Shown: positions 25,410 through 32,342 of the stretch, one piece after another
How the letters are laid out: each line of letters begins with the position of its first letter
How positions within the stretch are numbered: the first letter of the stretch is position 1
Assembly: GCA_044225565.1 (NCBI GenBank)
Contig: JBGAIL010000003.1
Span: forward strand, 1-56,420
Length of the DNA: 56,420 nucleotides
Reading direction: 5' to 3'
Origin: CAVXAE01 sp044225565
GTDB lineage: Bacteria; Pseudomonadota; Gammaproteobacteria; Steroidobacterales; Steroidobacteraceae
Translations under genes and position numbers: made by a program
The notes under the pieces: generated by a model
The model's input: the letters and a program-made list of their open reading frames with translations, nothing else
Told to the model about the DNA's origin: nothing
The model's database searches: none

Positions 25410-26936
25410 ATGAACGACGAAACGCGTTTCTCCGCCACCCGCCGCACCACGCTCAAGGGCATCGCCGCATCGGCTGCGCTGCTGTCATCCGGCGCTGCCT
25501 TCGGCGCGAGCGAAGGCGATCGCAAGGCACTGCGAACGGCCGTCGACTCCGGCTTCGACGAATCGGTGAAGCGCATCCAGGACTGGATCCACCTGCCCAC
25601 CATCGCTGCCGAGCAGCTCAACATCGACCAGGGCGTGGAGCACATGTCGCGCATCGCGCGCGATGCGGGCTTCCAGAACGTTCGTTCAGTTCCCACCGGC
25701 GGCATTCCGGCCGTGTTCGGCACGCTGGATGCCGGCGCCAGGCGCACCGTCGGCCTCTACTTCATGTACGACGTGAAGCAGTTCGACCCGAAGGAGTGGG
25801 CGTCGCCGCCGCTCGAGGCGCAACTCTTCGATCATGCGCTGGGTCGCGCGATCCGCGGCCGCGGCGCCGTGAATCAGAAGGGACCGGAAGGCGCGTTCCT
25901 CGCCGCGCTGCATGCTTTCCGCAAGGCGGGCAGGAAGCTGCCGGTCAATCTCGTGCTGCTCGCCGAAGGCGAGGAGGAGATCGGCTCGCCGCATTTCATC
26001 AACGTGTTCAAGGACGCGGAAGTGCTCGCGGCGATGAAGCGTGCGGACGGCGTGTTCATTCCGTCCGCCGCGCAGAGCGCCAACGGTGGGGTCACCATCA
26101 ATCTCGGAGCCAAAGGCATCATCGAGTGCGAGCTCGTGGCCAGCGGCAAGCGTTGGGGAAAGGGCCCTGCCCAGGACGTGCACTCCAGCCTCAAGGCGCA
26201 GGTGGACAGCCCCGTGTGGCACCTGGTGCAGGCGTTGCAGACGCTCGTGCGCGACGAAGGCAACACACCGGCCATCGACGGCTGGTTCGAGCACGTGCGG
26301 CCGCTTTCGGATCGCGAGCGCCAGCTGGTGGCGCAGAGCGCGCGGGCGCGCAGCGAAGACGAAGTGAAGAAGCAGCTGGGCGTTTCGCGCTGGATCGACG
26401 ATCTGCCGTGGCAACAATCGCTGGAGCGGCTGGTTTCGCAGCCCACCGTGAATATCGAAGGTCTCGTGGCGGGCTACACCGGGCCCGGCGGCAAGACGGT
26501 GCTGCCCGCGCGGGCGGTCGCCAAGCTGGATCTGCGGCTCGTGCCGGACATGACGGTGGCGGACTGCCTGCCGAAGCTGCGCGCGCATCTCGAGAAGCGC
26601 GGGTTCGGGGACATCGAGGTGAACATGTCCGGCGGGTACGATCCGAACGAGACGGCGGAAGGCGCGCGTATCGTTCGCGCGCAGCAGGCGGTGTTCAAGC
26701 GCTCCGGCGTGGAGTACTCGCTGTTCCCCCGCAGCCCGGGCTCGTGGCCGGGGTTCGTGTTCACCGGAGATCCGCTGCGCAAGCCGGTGGGACAGTTCGG
26801 GCTGGGCTACGGGAGCGGGGCGCACGCGCCGGACGAGTTCCTCATCGTCGAGAGCAGCAACCCCAGGATCGCAGGGCTGCGGGAGGCGACGATGGGGTAC
26901 GTGGACTTCCTGTACGAGATGGCGTCCCTGGGCTGA
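25410..26936 (+). CDS. exported M20-fold protein lacking metal ligands (likely pseudo-peptidase)
   Basis: 508-residue protein with a twin-arginine-type signal (SATRRTTLKGIAASAALL). The fold is that of M20 dipeptidases: EGEEEIGSP near residue 186-194, DVHSSLK near the dimerisation-domain start, KTVLPARAVAKLDLRLVPD, and GYGSGAHAPDEF near the end. Three canonical metal positions are changed: the usual HYD reads MYD (Met119), the bridging Asp of RGAxDDKG reads Asn155 (RGAVNQKG), and the later Asp before the substrate strand is absent (VFIPSAAQ). The retained acidic and His residues argue the frame is correct. It may have no peptidase activity or use different chemistry. A hydantoinase-B remnant follows at once, then an FAD oxidase. 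Confidence 0.82.
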   Translation: MNDETRFSATRRTTLKGIAASAALLSSGAAFGASEGDRKALRTAVDSGFDESVKRIQDWIHLPTIAAEQLNIDQGVEHMSRIARDAGFQNVRSVPTGGIPAVFGTLDAGARRTVGLYFMYDVKQFDPKEWASPPLEAQLFDHALGRAIRGRGAVNQKGPEGAFLAALHAFRKAGRKLPVNLVLLAEGEEEIGSPHFINVFKDAEVLAAMKRADGVFIPSAAQSANGGVTINLGAKGIIECELVASGKRWGKGPAQDVHSSLKAQVDSPVWHLVQALQTLVRDEGNTPAIDGWFEHVRPLSDRERQLVAQSARARSEDEVKKQLGVSRWIDDLPWQQSLERLVSQPTVNIEGLVAGYTGPGGKTVLPARAVAKLDLRLVPDMTVADCLPKLRAHLEKRGFGDIEVNMSGGYDPNETAEGARIVRAQQAVFKRSGVEYSLFPRSPGSWPGFVFTGDPLRKPVGQFGLGYGSGAHAPDEFLIVESSNPRIAGLREATMGYVDFLYEMASLG

Positions 26937-26942
26937 GAACCG

Positions 26943-27008
26943 ATGGTCCGCAACGGCTACATTACGCAGCAGCAGGCGCAGAAGCATTACGGCCCCGATC
27001 CGGCCTGA
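26943..27008 (+). pseudogene. C-terminal remnant of a hydantoinase B/oxoprolinase gene
   Basis: Twenty-one codons, VRNGYITQQQAQKHYG followed by PDPA and a stop, match the typical end of HyuB/5-oxoprolinase beta-type proteins (D-V-R-N-G-Y-V-S-x-x-x-A-x-x-x-Y-G). The body of the gene is absent: the preceding 6 bases follow the stop of the M20 homologue. It seems to be the tail of a deleted gene. An ATG happens to open the fragment, but a functional peptide is unlikely. Confidence 0.55.
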
Positions 27009-27023
27009 GCGCGCCGGCATTGC

Positions 27024-28307
27024 ATGCCGAACGATCCTCACACGCACGGCTTGTGGCAGAGGACGGCGCCGCCTGCGCCGGCCGTCACCACCTTGGGCGA
27101 AGCGCTCTCGGCGGACGTCGTCGTCATCGGCGCCGGCTACACCGGGCTTTCCGCCGCGTTGCACCTGAGCGAACGGGGCGTTTCGGTCGTCGTCCTCGAA
27201 GCGGCCGACATCGGGTTTGGTGGCGCGGGACGGAACGTCGGCCTCGTCAATGCCGGCCTCTGGGTCATGCCGGATGCCGTCATTGCCGCGCTCGGAACGA
27301 TGTATGGCGAGAGATTGCTCGAGCTGCTCGGAGCCGCGCCGCAGCTGGTCTTCGATCTCGTCGCCACGCACGGCATGGATTGCGAGGCGACGCGCGCCGG
27401 AACGCTGCATTGCGCGGTCGGGGCGAGCGGGCTCGCGCAACTCGAGCAGCGCGCGTCTCAGTGGCTGGCTCGGAGCGCACCGGTCCAGCTGCTGGGTGCT
27501 GCGGAGACTGAGGCGCGAACCGGATCACCGGCATTCTGCGGTGCGCTGTTCGACGCGCGAGCGGGGACGATCCAGCCGCTCGCATATGTTCGTGGGCTCG
27601 CGCGCGCGGCCATGAAGCGCGGCACGCGTATTTTCGTCGGCAGCAAGGTGGTAGGCGCTGAGCGCGATGGTCAGGTGTGGAAAGTCGGCACGGCTGGCGG
27701 CTCCGTTCGTGCGGAATGGGTCGTCGTCGCGACGGATGCTTATTCCGAAGGCTCCTGGAGGGCCGTGCGGGCGGAGCAGGTGCGCATGCCGTACTTCAAT
27801 TTCGCTACCGTACCGCTGGATGCCGGGGTGCTCGCTTCGATCCTGCCCGGGCGCGAAGGCGCTTGGGATACGCGGCTGGTGCTCTCTTCGTTTCGGCTGG
27901 ATGCCGCGGGCCGCCTGGTGGTCGGAAGCGTCGGTGCCTTGCGCGGCGCAGCGGCGCGTGTGCACGAGAGTTGGGCACGCCGCGCGTTGCGCAAGACTTT
28001 TCCCCAGATCGGTGAGGTGGCGTTCGAGTCGAGCTGGTTCGGCCAGATCGGCATGACGGACGACAACGTTCCGCGCCTGCACGTGTTCGCGCCCAATGTC
28101 GTGGGCTTCAGCGGGTACAACGGGCGTGGCATCGGGCCTGGAACGACGTTCGGGCGCCTGCTCGCGGGCTTCGTGTCCGGGAGGTTGAAGGAGGCGGACA
28201 TGCCGTTGCCCGTGACGGAGCTGTCCACGCCGCCGATGCGCGCCTTGAAGGAGAGCTTCTACGAGCTCGGCTCGGGCGCTGCGCATTTCGTCGGGGCGAG
28301 GCTTTGA
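27024..28307 (+). CDS. FAD-dependent amine/D-amino-acid oxidoreductase (DAO family)
   Basis: 427-residue flavoenzyme. The Rossmann FAD motif is VVVIGAGYTGLSAALHLSE (about residues 32-50), followed by AGRNVGLVNAGLW typical of the DadA/OrdL/PuuB glycine-oxidase branch; a second strand motif VRAEWVVVATDAYS and the C-terminal GYNGRGIGPGTTFGRLLA complete the FAD site. Probably oxidises an amine or D-amino acid to a keto/imino product in the cytoplasm. It is followed after two bases by the ornithine-cyclodeaminase-like gene, so the two are co-transcribed. Substrate not determined. Confidence 0.88.
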   Translation: MPNDPHTHGLWQRTAPPAPAVTTLGEALSADVVVIGAGYTGLSAALHLSERGVSVVVLEAADIGFGGAGRNVGLVNAGLWVMPDAVIAALGTMYGERLLELLGAAPQLVFDLVATHGMDCEATRAGTLHCAVGASGLAQLEQRASQWLARSAPVQLLGAAETEARTGSPAFCGALFDARAGTIQPLAYVRGLARAAMKRGTRIFVGSKVVGAERDGQVWKVGTAGGSVRAEWVVVATDAYSEGSWRAVRAEQVRMPYFNFATVPLDAGVLASILPGREGAWDTRLVLSSFRLDAAGRLVVGSVGALRGAAARVHESWARRALRKTFPQIGEVAFESSWFGQIGMTDDNVPRLHVFAPNVVGFSGYNGRGIGPGTTFGRLLAGFVSGRLKEADMPLPVTELSTPPMRALKESFYELGSGAAHFVGARL

Positions 28308-28309
28308 GC

Positions 28310-29272
28310 ATGCGCAACATCGAGGCAGCCGATGTCGTCGCGGCAACACCCTTCCCTCGGCTCGTCGATGCGCTCGCGGAAGCCTTCCGCGAGCCGGCGG
28401 CAGGTCCGTTGCGCACGCAAGTCGAGATGCGCAATGCCGATGGCTCCCCCTCGACCTTGCTCGTGATGCCCTGTTCGCGGGCAGGCGGCCGGTTCGGTTT
28501 GAAACTCGTCACGGTGAGCCCGGGAAACGCGGCGCGCGGGTTGCCTACGGTACAGGCGGCGTACGTGCTGGGTACCACCGGCACGGGCAGTTTCGATGCG
28601 GTGATGGATGGCACGACGCTGACTCTGCGCCGTACTGCCGCGGCTTCTGCGCTGGCTTCCCGTTTGCTGTCCAACGCGGATGCGCGAGCTCTGCTGGTGG
28701 TTGGAGCCGGGAGCATGGCGATGCCGCTCGTGCTCGCGCATTCGGCGGTACGCCCCATCGAGGAGGTGCGCATCTGGAATCGTTCATCCCGGCGCGCCGA
28801 GCAGCTGTGCGAAGCGCTGCGCCGGGATCATGGTGTGCAGGCTCGCGCGACTGCCGATCTGGCGGAGGCGACCGCGTGGGCGGACATCATTTCCTGTGCG
28901 ACGACGTCATCGGAGCCGCTGATCCTCGGCCGGCACCTGCGGCGGGGGCAGCACATCGATCTGGTAGGCGCCTATACGCCGGCCATGCGCGAAACGGACG
29001 ATGAAGCCGTTCGGCGGGCGCGAGTGTTCGTGGACGATCGCGCGGCGGCGCTGGCCGAAGCGGGGGATCTGGTTCAGGCTCTGGCGTCGGGTGCCATCAC
29101 GGCGGCACACGTTTCAGCAGATCTCGGTCAGCTCGTCAGGAATGAAGTGACGGGGCGTGAGAGCCCTGACGACATCACTCTGTTCAAATCCGTGGGCCTC
29201 GCACTCGAGGATCTGGCGGCCGCCGAGCTCGTCCTGAACGCGGATGCGGGCCGAGCGCAGAGCAGCGGCTGA
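28310..29272 (+). CDS. ornithine cyclodeaminase/mu-crystallin family protein
   Basis: 320-residue NAD(P)-dependent enzyme. The dinucleotide motif VVGAGSMAMPLVLAH sits near residue 125-140, with VRIWNRSSRRAEQLCEAL after it and the family motif HIDLVGAYTPAMRETDDEAV later. Family members reduce cyclic imino acids (pyrroline or piperideine carboxylates) or deaminate ornithine. GAGG lies 8 bases before ATG 28310; an upstream TTG at 28304 overlapping the preceding stop is an alternative. The neighbouring oxidase could generate the imine this enzyme handles (inference). Confidence 0.87.
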   Translation: MRNIEAADVVAATPFPRLVDALAEAFREPAAGPLRTQVEMRNADGSPSTLLVMPCSRAGGRFGLKLVTVSPGNAARGLPTVQAAYVLGTTGTGSFDAVMDGTTLTLRRTAAASALASRLLSNADARALLVVGAGSMAMPLVLAHSAVRPIEEVRIWNRSSRRAEQLCEALRRDHGVQARATADLAEATAWADIISCATTSSEPLILGRHLRRGQHIDLVGAYTPAMRETDDEAVRRARVFVDDRAAALAEAGDLVQALASGAITAAHVSADLGQLVRNEVTGRESPDDITLFKSVGLALEDLAAAELVLNADAGRAQSSG

Positions 29273-29280
29273 AGGCGCTT

Positions 29281-29793
29281 TCAGGGCGCCGCGGGACGCG
29301 GCAGACCAGCTCCACCGGATTCCAGCCTCAGCAACCGTTCCTTGTTCGCCATTCCGCCCGCGAAGCCTGTCAGCTTCCCGGTGGCGCCGATCACCCGGTG
29401 GCATGGCGCGACGATCGAGATCGGGTTCCGGCCATTCGCTGCACCCACAGCGCGCACCGCCGCAGGCTTGCCGATTTGTCGCGCGATCTGCCCGTACGAG
29501 CGCGTCTCGCCGTAAGGGATGGTGAGCAGCGCGGCCCACACCTTGCGCTGGAAGTCCGTGCCGGCGAAATCCAGCTTCAGCTCGAACGCCTTGCGCTTGC
29601 CGGCGAAGTATTCGCGCAGCTGCCTCTCCGCCCTGAGCAGCACGGGATGGCGCGCGTCTTCCGTTGTCTCGCCGAGGCGTACGCGATCCGGCCGGTCGTT
29701 CTCCCAAAGGATCGCCGCAAGGCCTTTCGCGCTGGCCACCAGCGTGAGCTCGCCCACCGGCGAGTCGATCTTCTTGCTGAAATAGGTCGTCAT
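29281..29793 (-). CDS. ogt: methylated-DNA-[protein]-cysteine S-methyltransferase
   Basis: 170-residue suicide repair protein that moves alkyl groups from O6-methylguanine to its own Cys. The active site is PCHRVIG with Cys131; the helix-turn-helix part is FQRKVWAALLTIPYGETRSYGQIA, with Arg finger RAVGAANGRNP. Start at 29793 (MTTYFSKKID) has GAAGGTGAG upstream. Ends 8 bases from the convergent cyclodeaminase gene; divergent from the Ada-AlkA gene with a large inverted repeat between them. Confidence 0.93.
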   Translation of the reverse strand: MTTYFSKKIDSPVGELTLVASAKGLAAILWENDRPDRVRLGETTEDARHPVLLRAERQLREYFAGKRKAFELKLDFAGTDFQRKVWAALLTIPYGETRSYGQIARQIGKPAAVRAVGAANGRNPISIVAPCHRVIGATGKLTGFAGGMANKERLLRLESGGAGLPRPAAP

Positions 29794-29851
29794 GGCACTC
29801 ACCTTCACGAAACCGTCGATGCGCGTACGGTAGCCGGAACCGGACGCCGTG

Positions 29852-29905
29852 CTAGCCGTTTCCGGACGCCGAAACGCGCCGGCTTCGCTGTCCGAAAACG
29901 GCTAG
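29852..29905. promoter_or_regulatory. 16-base-arm inverted repeat in the divergent repair-gene promoter
   Basis: CTAGCCGTTTCCGGAC (29852-29867) and GTCCGAAAACGGCTAG (29890-29905) are inverted copies with one mismatch, separated by 22 bases. The right arm ends 20 bases before TATAGT (29926-29931), a good -10 element whose predicted -35 would overlap the arm; the ATG of the Ada-AlkA gene is at 29939. It looks like an operator for the divergent ogt and ada-alkA genes. A second small inverted pair, CGTTTC/GAAACG, is nested inside (29857-29876). Confidence 0.55.
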
Positions 29906-29938
29906 TCCGGGCCGGGTCCCGCTTCTATAGTCCGCACT

Positions 29939-31444
29939 ATGGCCCAGGATCGCAAAGCCCTCTACAAGGCGCTCGCCGCGCGGGATCCGCGCTTCGATGG
30001 CCTGTTCTTCGTAGGCGTCTCCTCCACCGGTGTGTATTGCCGCCCCATCTGCCCGGCCCGCACCCCGAAGGCGGCGAACTGCTCCTTCTTTGCCACGCCA
30101 CAGGAAGCGGAGCAGGCCCGGTTCCGGCCCTGCCTGCGCTGCCGGCCTGAGCTCGCTCCCGGCAACGCTCCGGTGGACGGTTCCCAGCGCATCGCGCATC
30201 TCATCGTGCAGCGGCTCGAGGATGGCACGCTCGGCGAGGATGCCAGCCTGGAAACCATCGCTGACCAGTTCGAGTTGAGCTCGCGGCAGATCCGCCGCAT
30301 CGTGCAGAAGGAGCTCGGCGTTCCGCCGGTGCAGCTGCTGCAGACGCGGCGCCTGCTGCTCGCGAAGCAGCTGCTCACCGAGACGAGCCTGCCCGTGACG
30401 CAGGTGGCTTTTGCCAGCGGCTTTTCGAGCCTGCGTCGCTTCAACGACGCGTTCAATTCGCGCTACGGCATGGCGCCGTCGCGGTTGCGGAAAAAGGCGG
30501 CGGAGGATGGAGCGGCGATGGCAGGGGCGGCCGGCACGGAAACCTCCACGCTGCAGCTTTCCTATCGACCGCCCTACGACTGGCCAGGCGTGCTTGCGTT
30601 CCTCGCCGGCCGGCAACTCAAGAGCGTCGAGTGGGTGACTGACCGCTTCTATGCCCGAACCGTGCAGCTGGGCGCCAGCCGCGGGTGGATCAGGGTTTCG
30701 CCCTCGAGCCGAAGGAACGCACTGCAGNNNNNNNNNNNNNNNNNNNNNNNNNNNNNNNNNNACGGCCTCACGCCGGTGCTGCCGGCACTTCTCACCCGGT
30801 TGCGCGATCTGTTCGATCTCGACGCGCGGCCGGACGTCATTTCGAAGCATCTGAGCAAGGACAAACGGCTGATGCCGATGGTCCGGCGTACGCCCGGCAT
30901 TCGCCTCCCCGGCGCTTTCAACGGGTTCGAGCTGGGATTGAGGGCGATTCTCGGGCAACAGGTCACGGTGAAGGCCGCAACCACCATTGGCTGCCGGTTC
31001 GTGGAAGCGTTCGGTGAAAGCATCGTGACGCCGCATGCAGAGCTGAGTCGCCTGACGCCCGTGCCGGCGCGGGTGGCGAAGGCGAGCGTGGACGACATCG
31101 CGAGGCTCGGTATCGTGAGTGCCCGGGCTCGAAGCATCATCGCGCTCGCTCGAGCGCAGGAATCACTCGAGACTTCGCTGGATGGCGGCGCGCATCACGA
31201 CCCGGAGCAGACGATCGCGCGGCTCGCGGAACTGCCCGGCATCGGGCTGTGGACGGCGCATTACATCGCCATGCGCGCGCTCCGCTGGCCGGATGCCTTT
31301 CCGAAAGAGGACATCGCCATCCGCAACAACCTGGGAGGCGTTTCCGCTCGCGAGGCCGAAGAGATGTCGCGGGCCTGGCGGCCGTGGCGCAGCTACGCGG
31401 TGCTGCACATCTGGAAGAACGGGCCGCCGGCTCGGGAGGCGTAG
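29939..31444 (+). CDS. Ada-AlkA fusion: alkylation-response regulator and 3-methyladenine DNA glycosylase
   Basis: About 501 residues as drawn. Residues 1-75 are the Ada N-terminal zinc domain with Cys34, Cys38, Cys65 and Cys68 (the methyl-phosphotriester acceptor set); residues ~85-185 are an AraC-type DNA-binding domain (LETIADQFELSSRQIRRIVQ, VTQVAFASGFSSLRRFNDAF); residues ~200-495 are AlkA, with the HhH-GPD motif LPGIGLWTAHYIAMRALRWP and catalytic Asp in AFPKEDIAIRN. This arrangement is known in many proteobacteria and actinobacteria. A run of 34 N (30728-30761) lies in the AlkA N-terminal domain; the frame continues if the gap length is right. Compared with E. coli AlkA the gap seems longer than needed, so its length may be arbitrary. 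Confidence 0.88.
   Translation: MAQDRKALYKALAARDPRFDGLFFVGVSSTGVYCRPICPARTPKAANCSFFATPQEAEQARFRPCLRCRPELAPGNAPVDGSQRIAHLIVQRLEDGTLGEDASLETIADQFELSSRQIRRIVQKELGVPPVQLLQTRRLLLAKQLLTETSLPVTQVAFASGFSSLRRFNDAFNSRYGMAPSRLRKKAAEDGAAMAGAAGTETSTLQLSYRPPYDWPGVLAFLAGRQLKSVEWVTDRFYARTVQLGASRGWIRVSPSSRRNALQXXXXXXXXXXXXGLTPVLPALLTRLRDLFDLDARPDVISKHLSKDKRLMPMVRRTPGIRLPGAFNGFELGLRAILGQQVTVKAATTIGCRFVEAFGESIVTPHAELSRLTPVPARVAKASVDDIARLGIVSARARSIIALARAQESLETSLDGGAHHDPEQTIARLAELPGIGLWTAHYIAMRALRWPDAFPKEDIAIRNNLGGVSAREAEEMSRAWRPWRSYAVLHIWKNGPPAREA
30728..30761. other. assembly gap (34 N)
   Basis: Undetermined bases inside the Ada-AlkA gene, between the codons for NALQ and GLTPVLPALL. Shows that the sequence is a scaffolded draft. 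Confidence 0.99.
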
Positions 31445-31495
31445 TGCTTGGTCGCCATCGCCGCAACGGATCGCGGCAGTGACCCCCGGGGCGTT

Positions 31496-31747
31496 CTACT
31501 TCAGCCAGCCGAATCCGTGCGCCATGACGCCCAGCAAGGCTGCGGACTGCGCGAAGTAGAGCAGCAGCGCCCAGATTTTGGCGGTAGCGATGGAATCACG
31601 TACCGCGTCGACTTTGTCGTTGAGTCGTTCCATTTTCGCGTCGAGGCGTTGGATGTGGGCCTTGATCTCAGTCACATCTGACTGGATATGCCGAACGTCT
31701 GCCTCGAGCGTCGCGACACGGCTCTCCAGGCTGTATTGAGTTTCCAT
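31496..31747 (-). CDS. small coiled-coil protein with C-terminal membrane helix
   Basis: 83-residue protein. Start at 31747 is set by AAGGA seven bases upstream. Residues 5-55 show heptad patterns of a coiled coil (LESRVATLEADVRHIQSDV, IQRLDAKMERLNDKVDAV), and residues 60-80 are a membrane helix (IWALLLYFAQSAALLGVMAHG). The layout resembles small phage-like XhlA or DUF1640-type proteins, but I cannot assign a family. No phage genes are nearby. Function unknown. Confidence 0.7.
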   Translation of the reverse strand: METQYSLESRVATLEADVRHIQSDVTEIKAHIQRLDAKMERLNDKVDAVRDSIATAKIWALLLYFAQSAALLGVMAHGFGWLK

Positions 31748-31779
31748 CGACCAATCCTTCAGAGCAGCGTTCATGAGCT

Positions 31780-31800
31780 TGATGTAGATCATATACATCA
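31780..31800 (-). promoter_or_regulatory. inverted repeat/promoter of the coiled-coil gene
   Basis: TGATGTA (31780-31786) and TACATCA (31794-31800) form a 7-base inverted repeat around an AT-rich centre, 33 bases upstream of the ATG on the minus strand; TATGAT inside it could be a -10 element. The remaining 31801-32083 is AT-rich at first and contains only short unsupported frames, one of 36 codons at 31928-32038 that I do not recognise. Confidence 0.4.
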
Positions 31801-32083
31801 ATCAGTCTTGATTTTTTTGTTCACCGTGTAAGGTGGTCGTGACGATTTTCCTGTGAATCCATCGCGCGAATTTGTACGCGCAAGCGACGCGCAGTGATCG
31901 CCCATTGTTCGGACGTGTTTCGCGGGAATGCCGGTAGTGGTGCGTTGCCTCGAGCCTGCGACGTTCGAGTGCATCGTGTCGCAGAGGTATCGCGAGTACC
32001 TGGTGGCCTGGCTCGCGGACGCGGCGGTGGAATACTGAGACGGCCGTTCTTCCCGGTCGAGCCATTCTGGCTAAAATGGCCAA

Positions 32084-32317
32084 ATGTCACCCAGGATCTC
32101 GGCCAGCGACGCCAAGAACAATTTCGGCAGCCTGCTGGACAGCGTCAGCGCGCTGGGGCGCGTGGACATCGTCCGTCATGGGCGTGTAGTTGCTGTCGTG
32201 CTCGCCCCGCGCGAGCTCGAAGCCTTGTCGGAAGCGGCCCACTCTTTCAAAGCCCGCATGCCGAAGCCCCCAGGCGATCTCCCGAGCGATCCGCGGCTGC
32301 GCCGACATAAACGCTGA
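32084..32317 (+). CDS. Phd/YefM-family antitoxin
   Basis: 77-residue protein with the Phd/YefM DNA-binding start (ISASDAKNNFGSLLDSV, then VDIVRHGRVVAVVLAPREL) and a basic, disordered C-terminal part that would normally wrap a toxin. TAAAAT at 32072-32077, only 7 bases upstream of the ATG, is a possible -10 element and would give an almost leaderless message; GCCAT/ATGGC arms flank it. No toxin gene is adjacent: upstream is non-coding and glucose-6-phosphate dehydrogenase starts 25 bases downstream. It may be an orphan antitoxin or an autoregulatory protein now leading the zwf transcript. Confidence 0.8.
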   Translation: MSPRISASDAKNNFGSLLDSVSALGRVDIVRHGRVVAVVLAPRELEALSEAAHSFKARMPKPPGDLPSDPRLRRHKR

Positions 32318-32342
32318 ATCCTGCTCGCGAACGGAGCTTCCC

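Noticed and set aside
31928..32038. 36-codon frame upstream of the antitoxin as a possible toxin
   Set aside because: Wrong size and no match to RelE, Doc or PIN toxins; no ribosome binding site.
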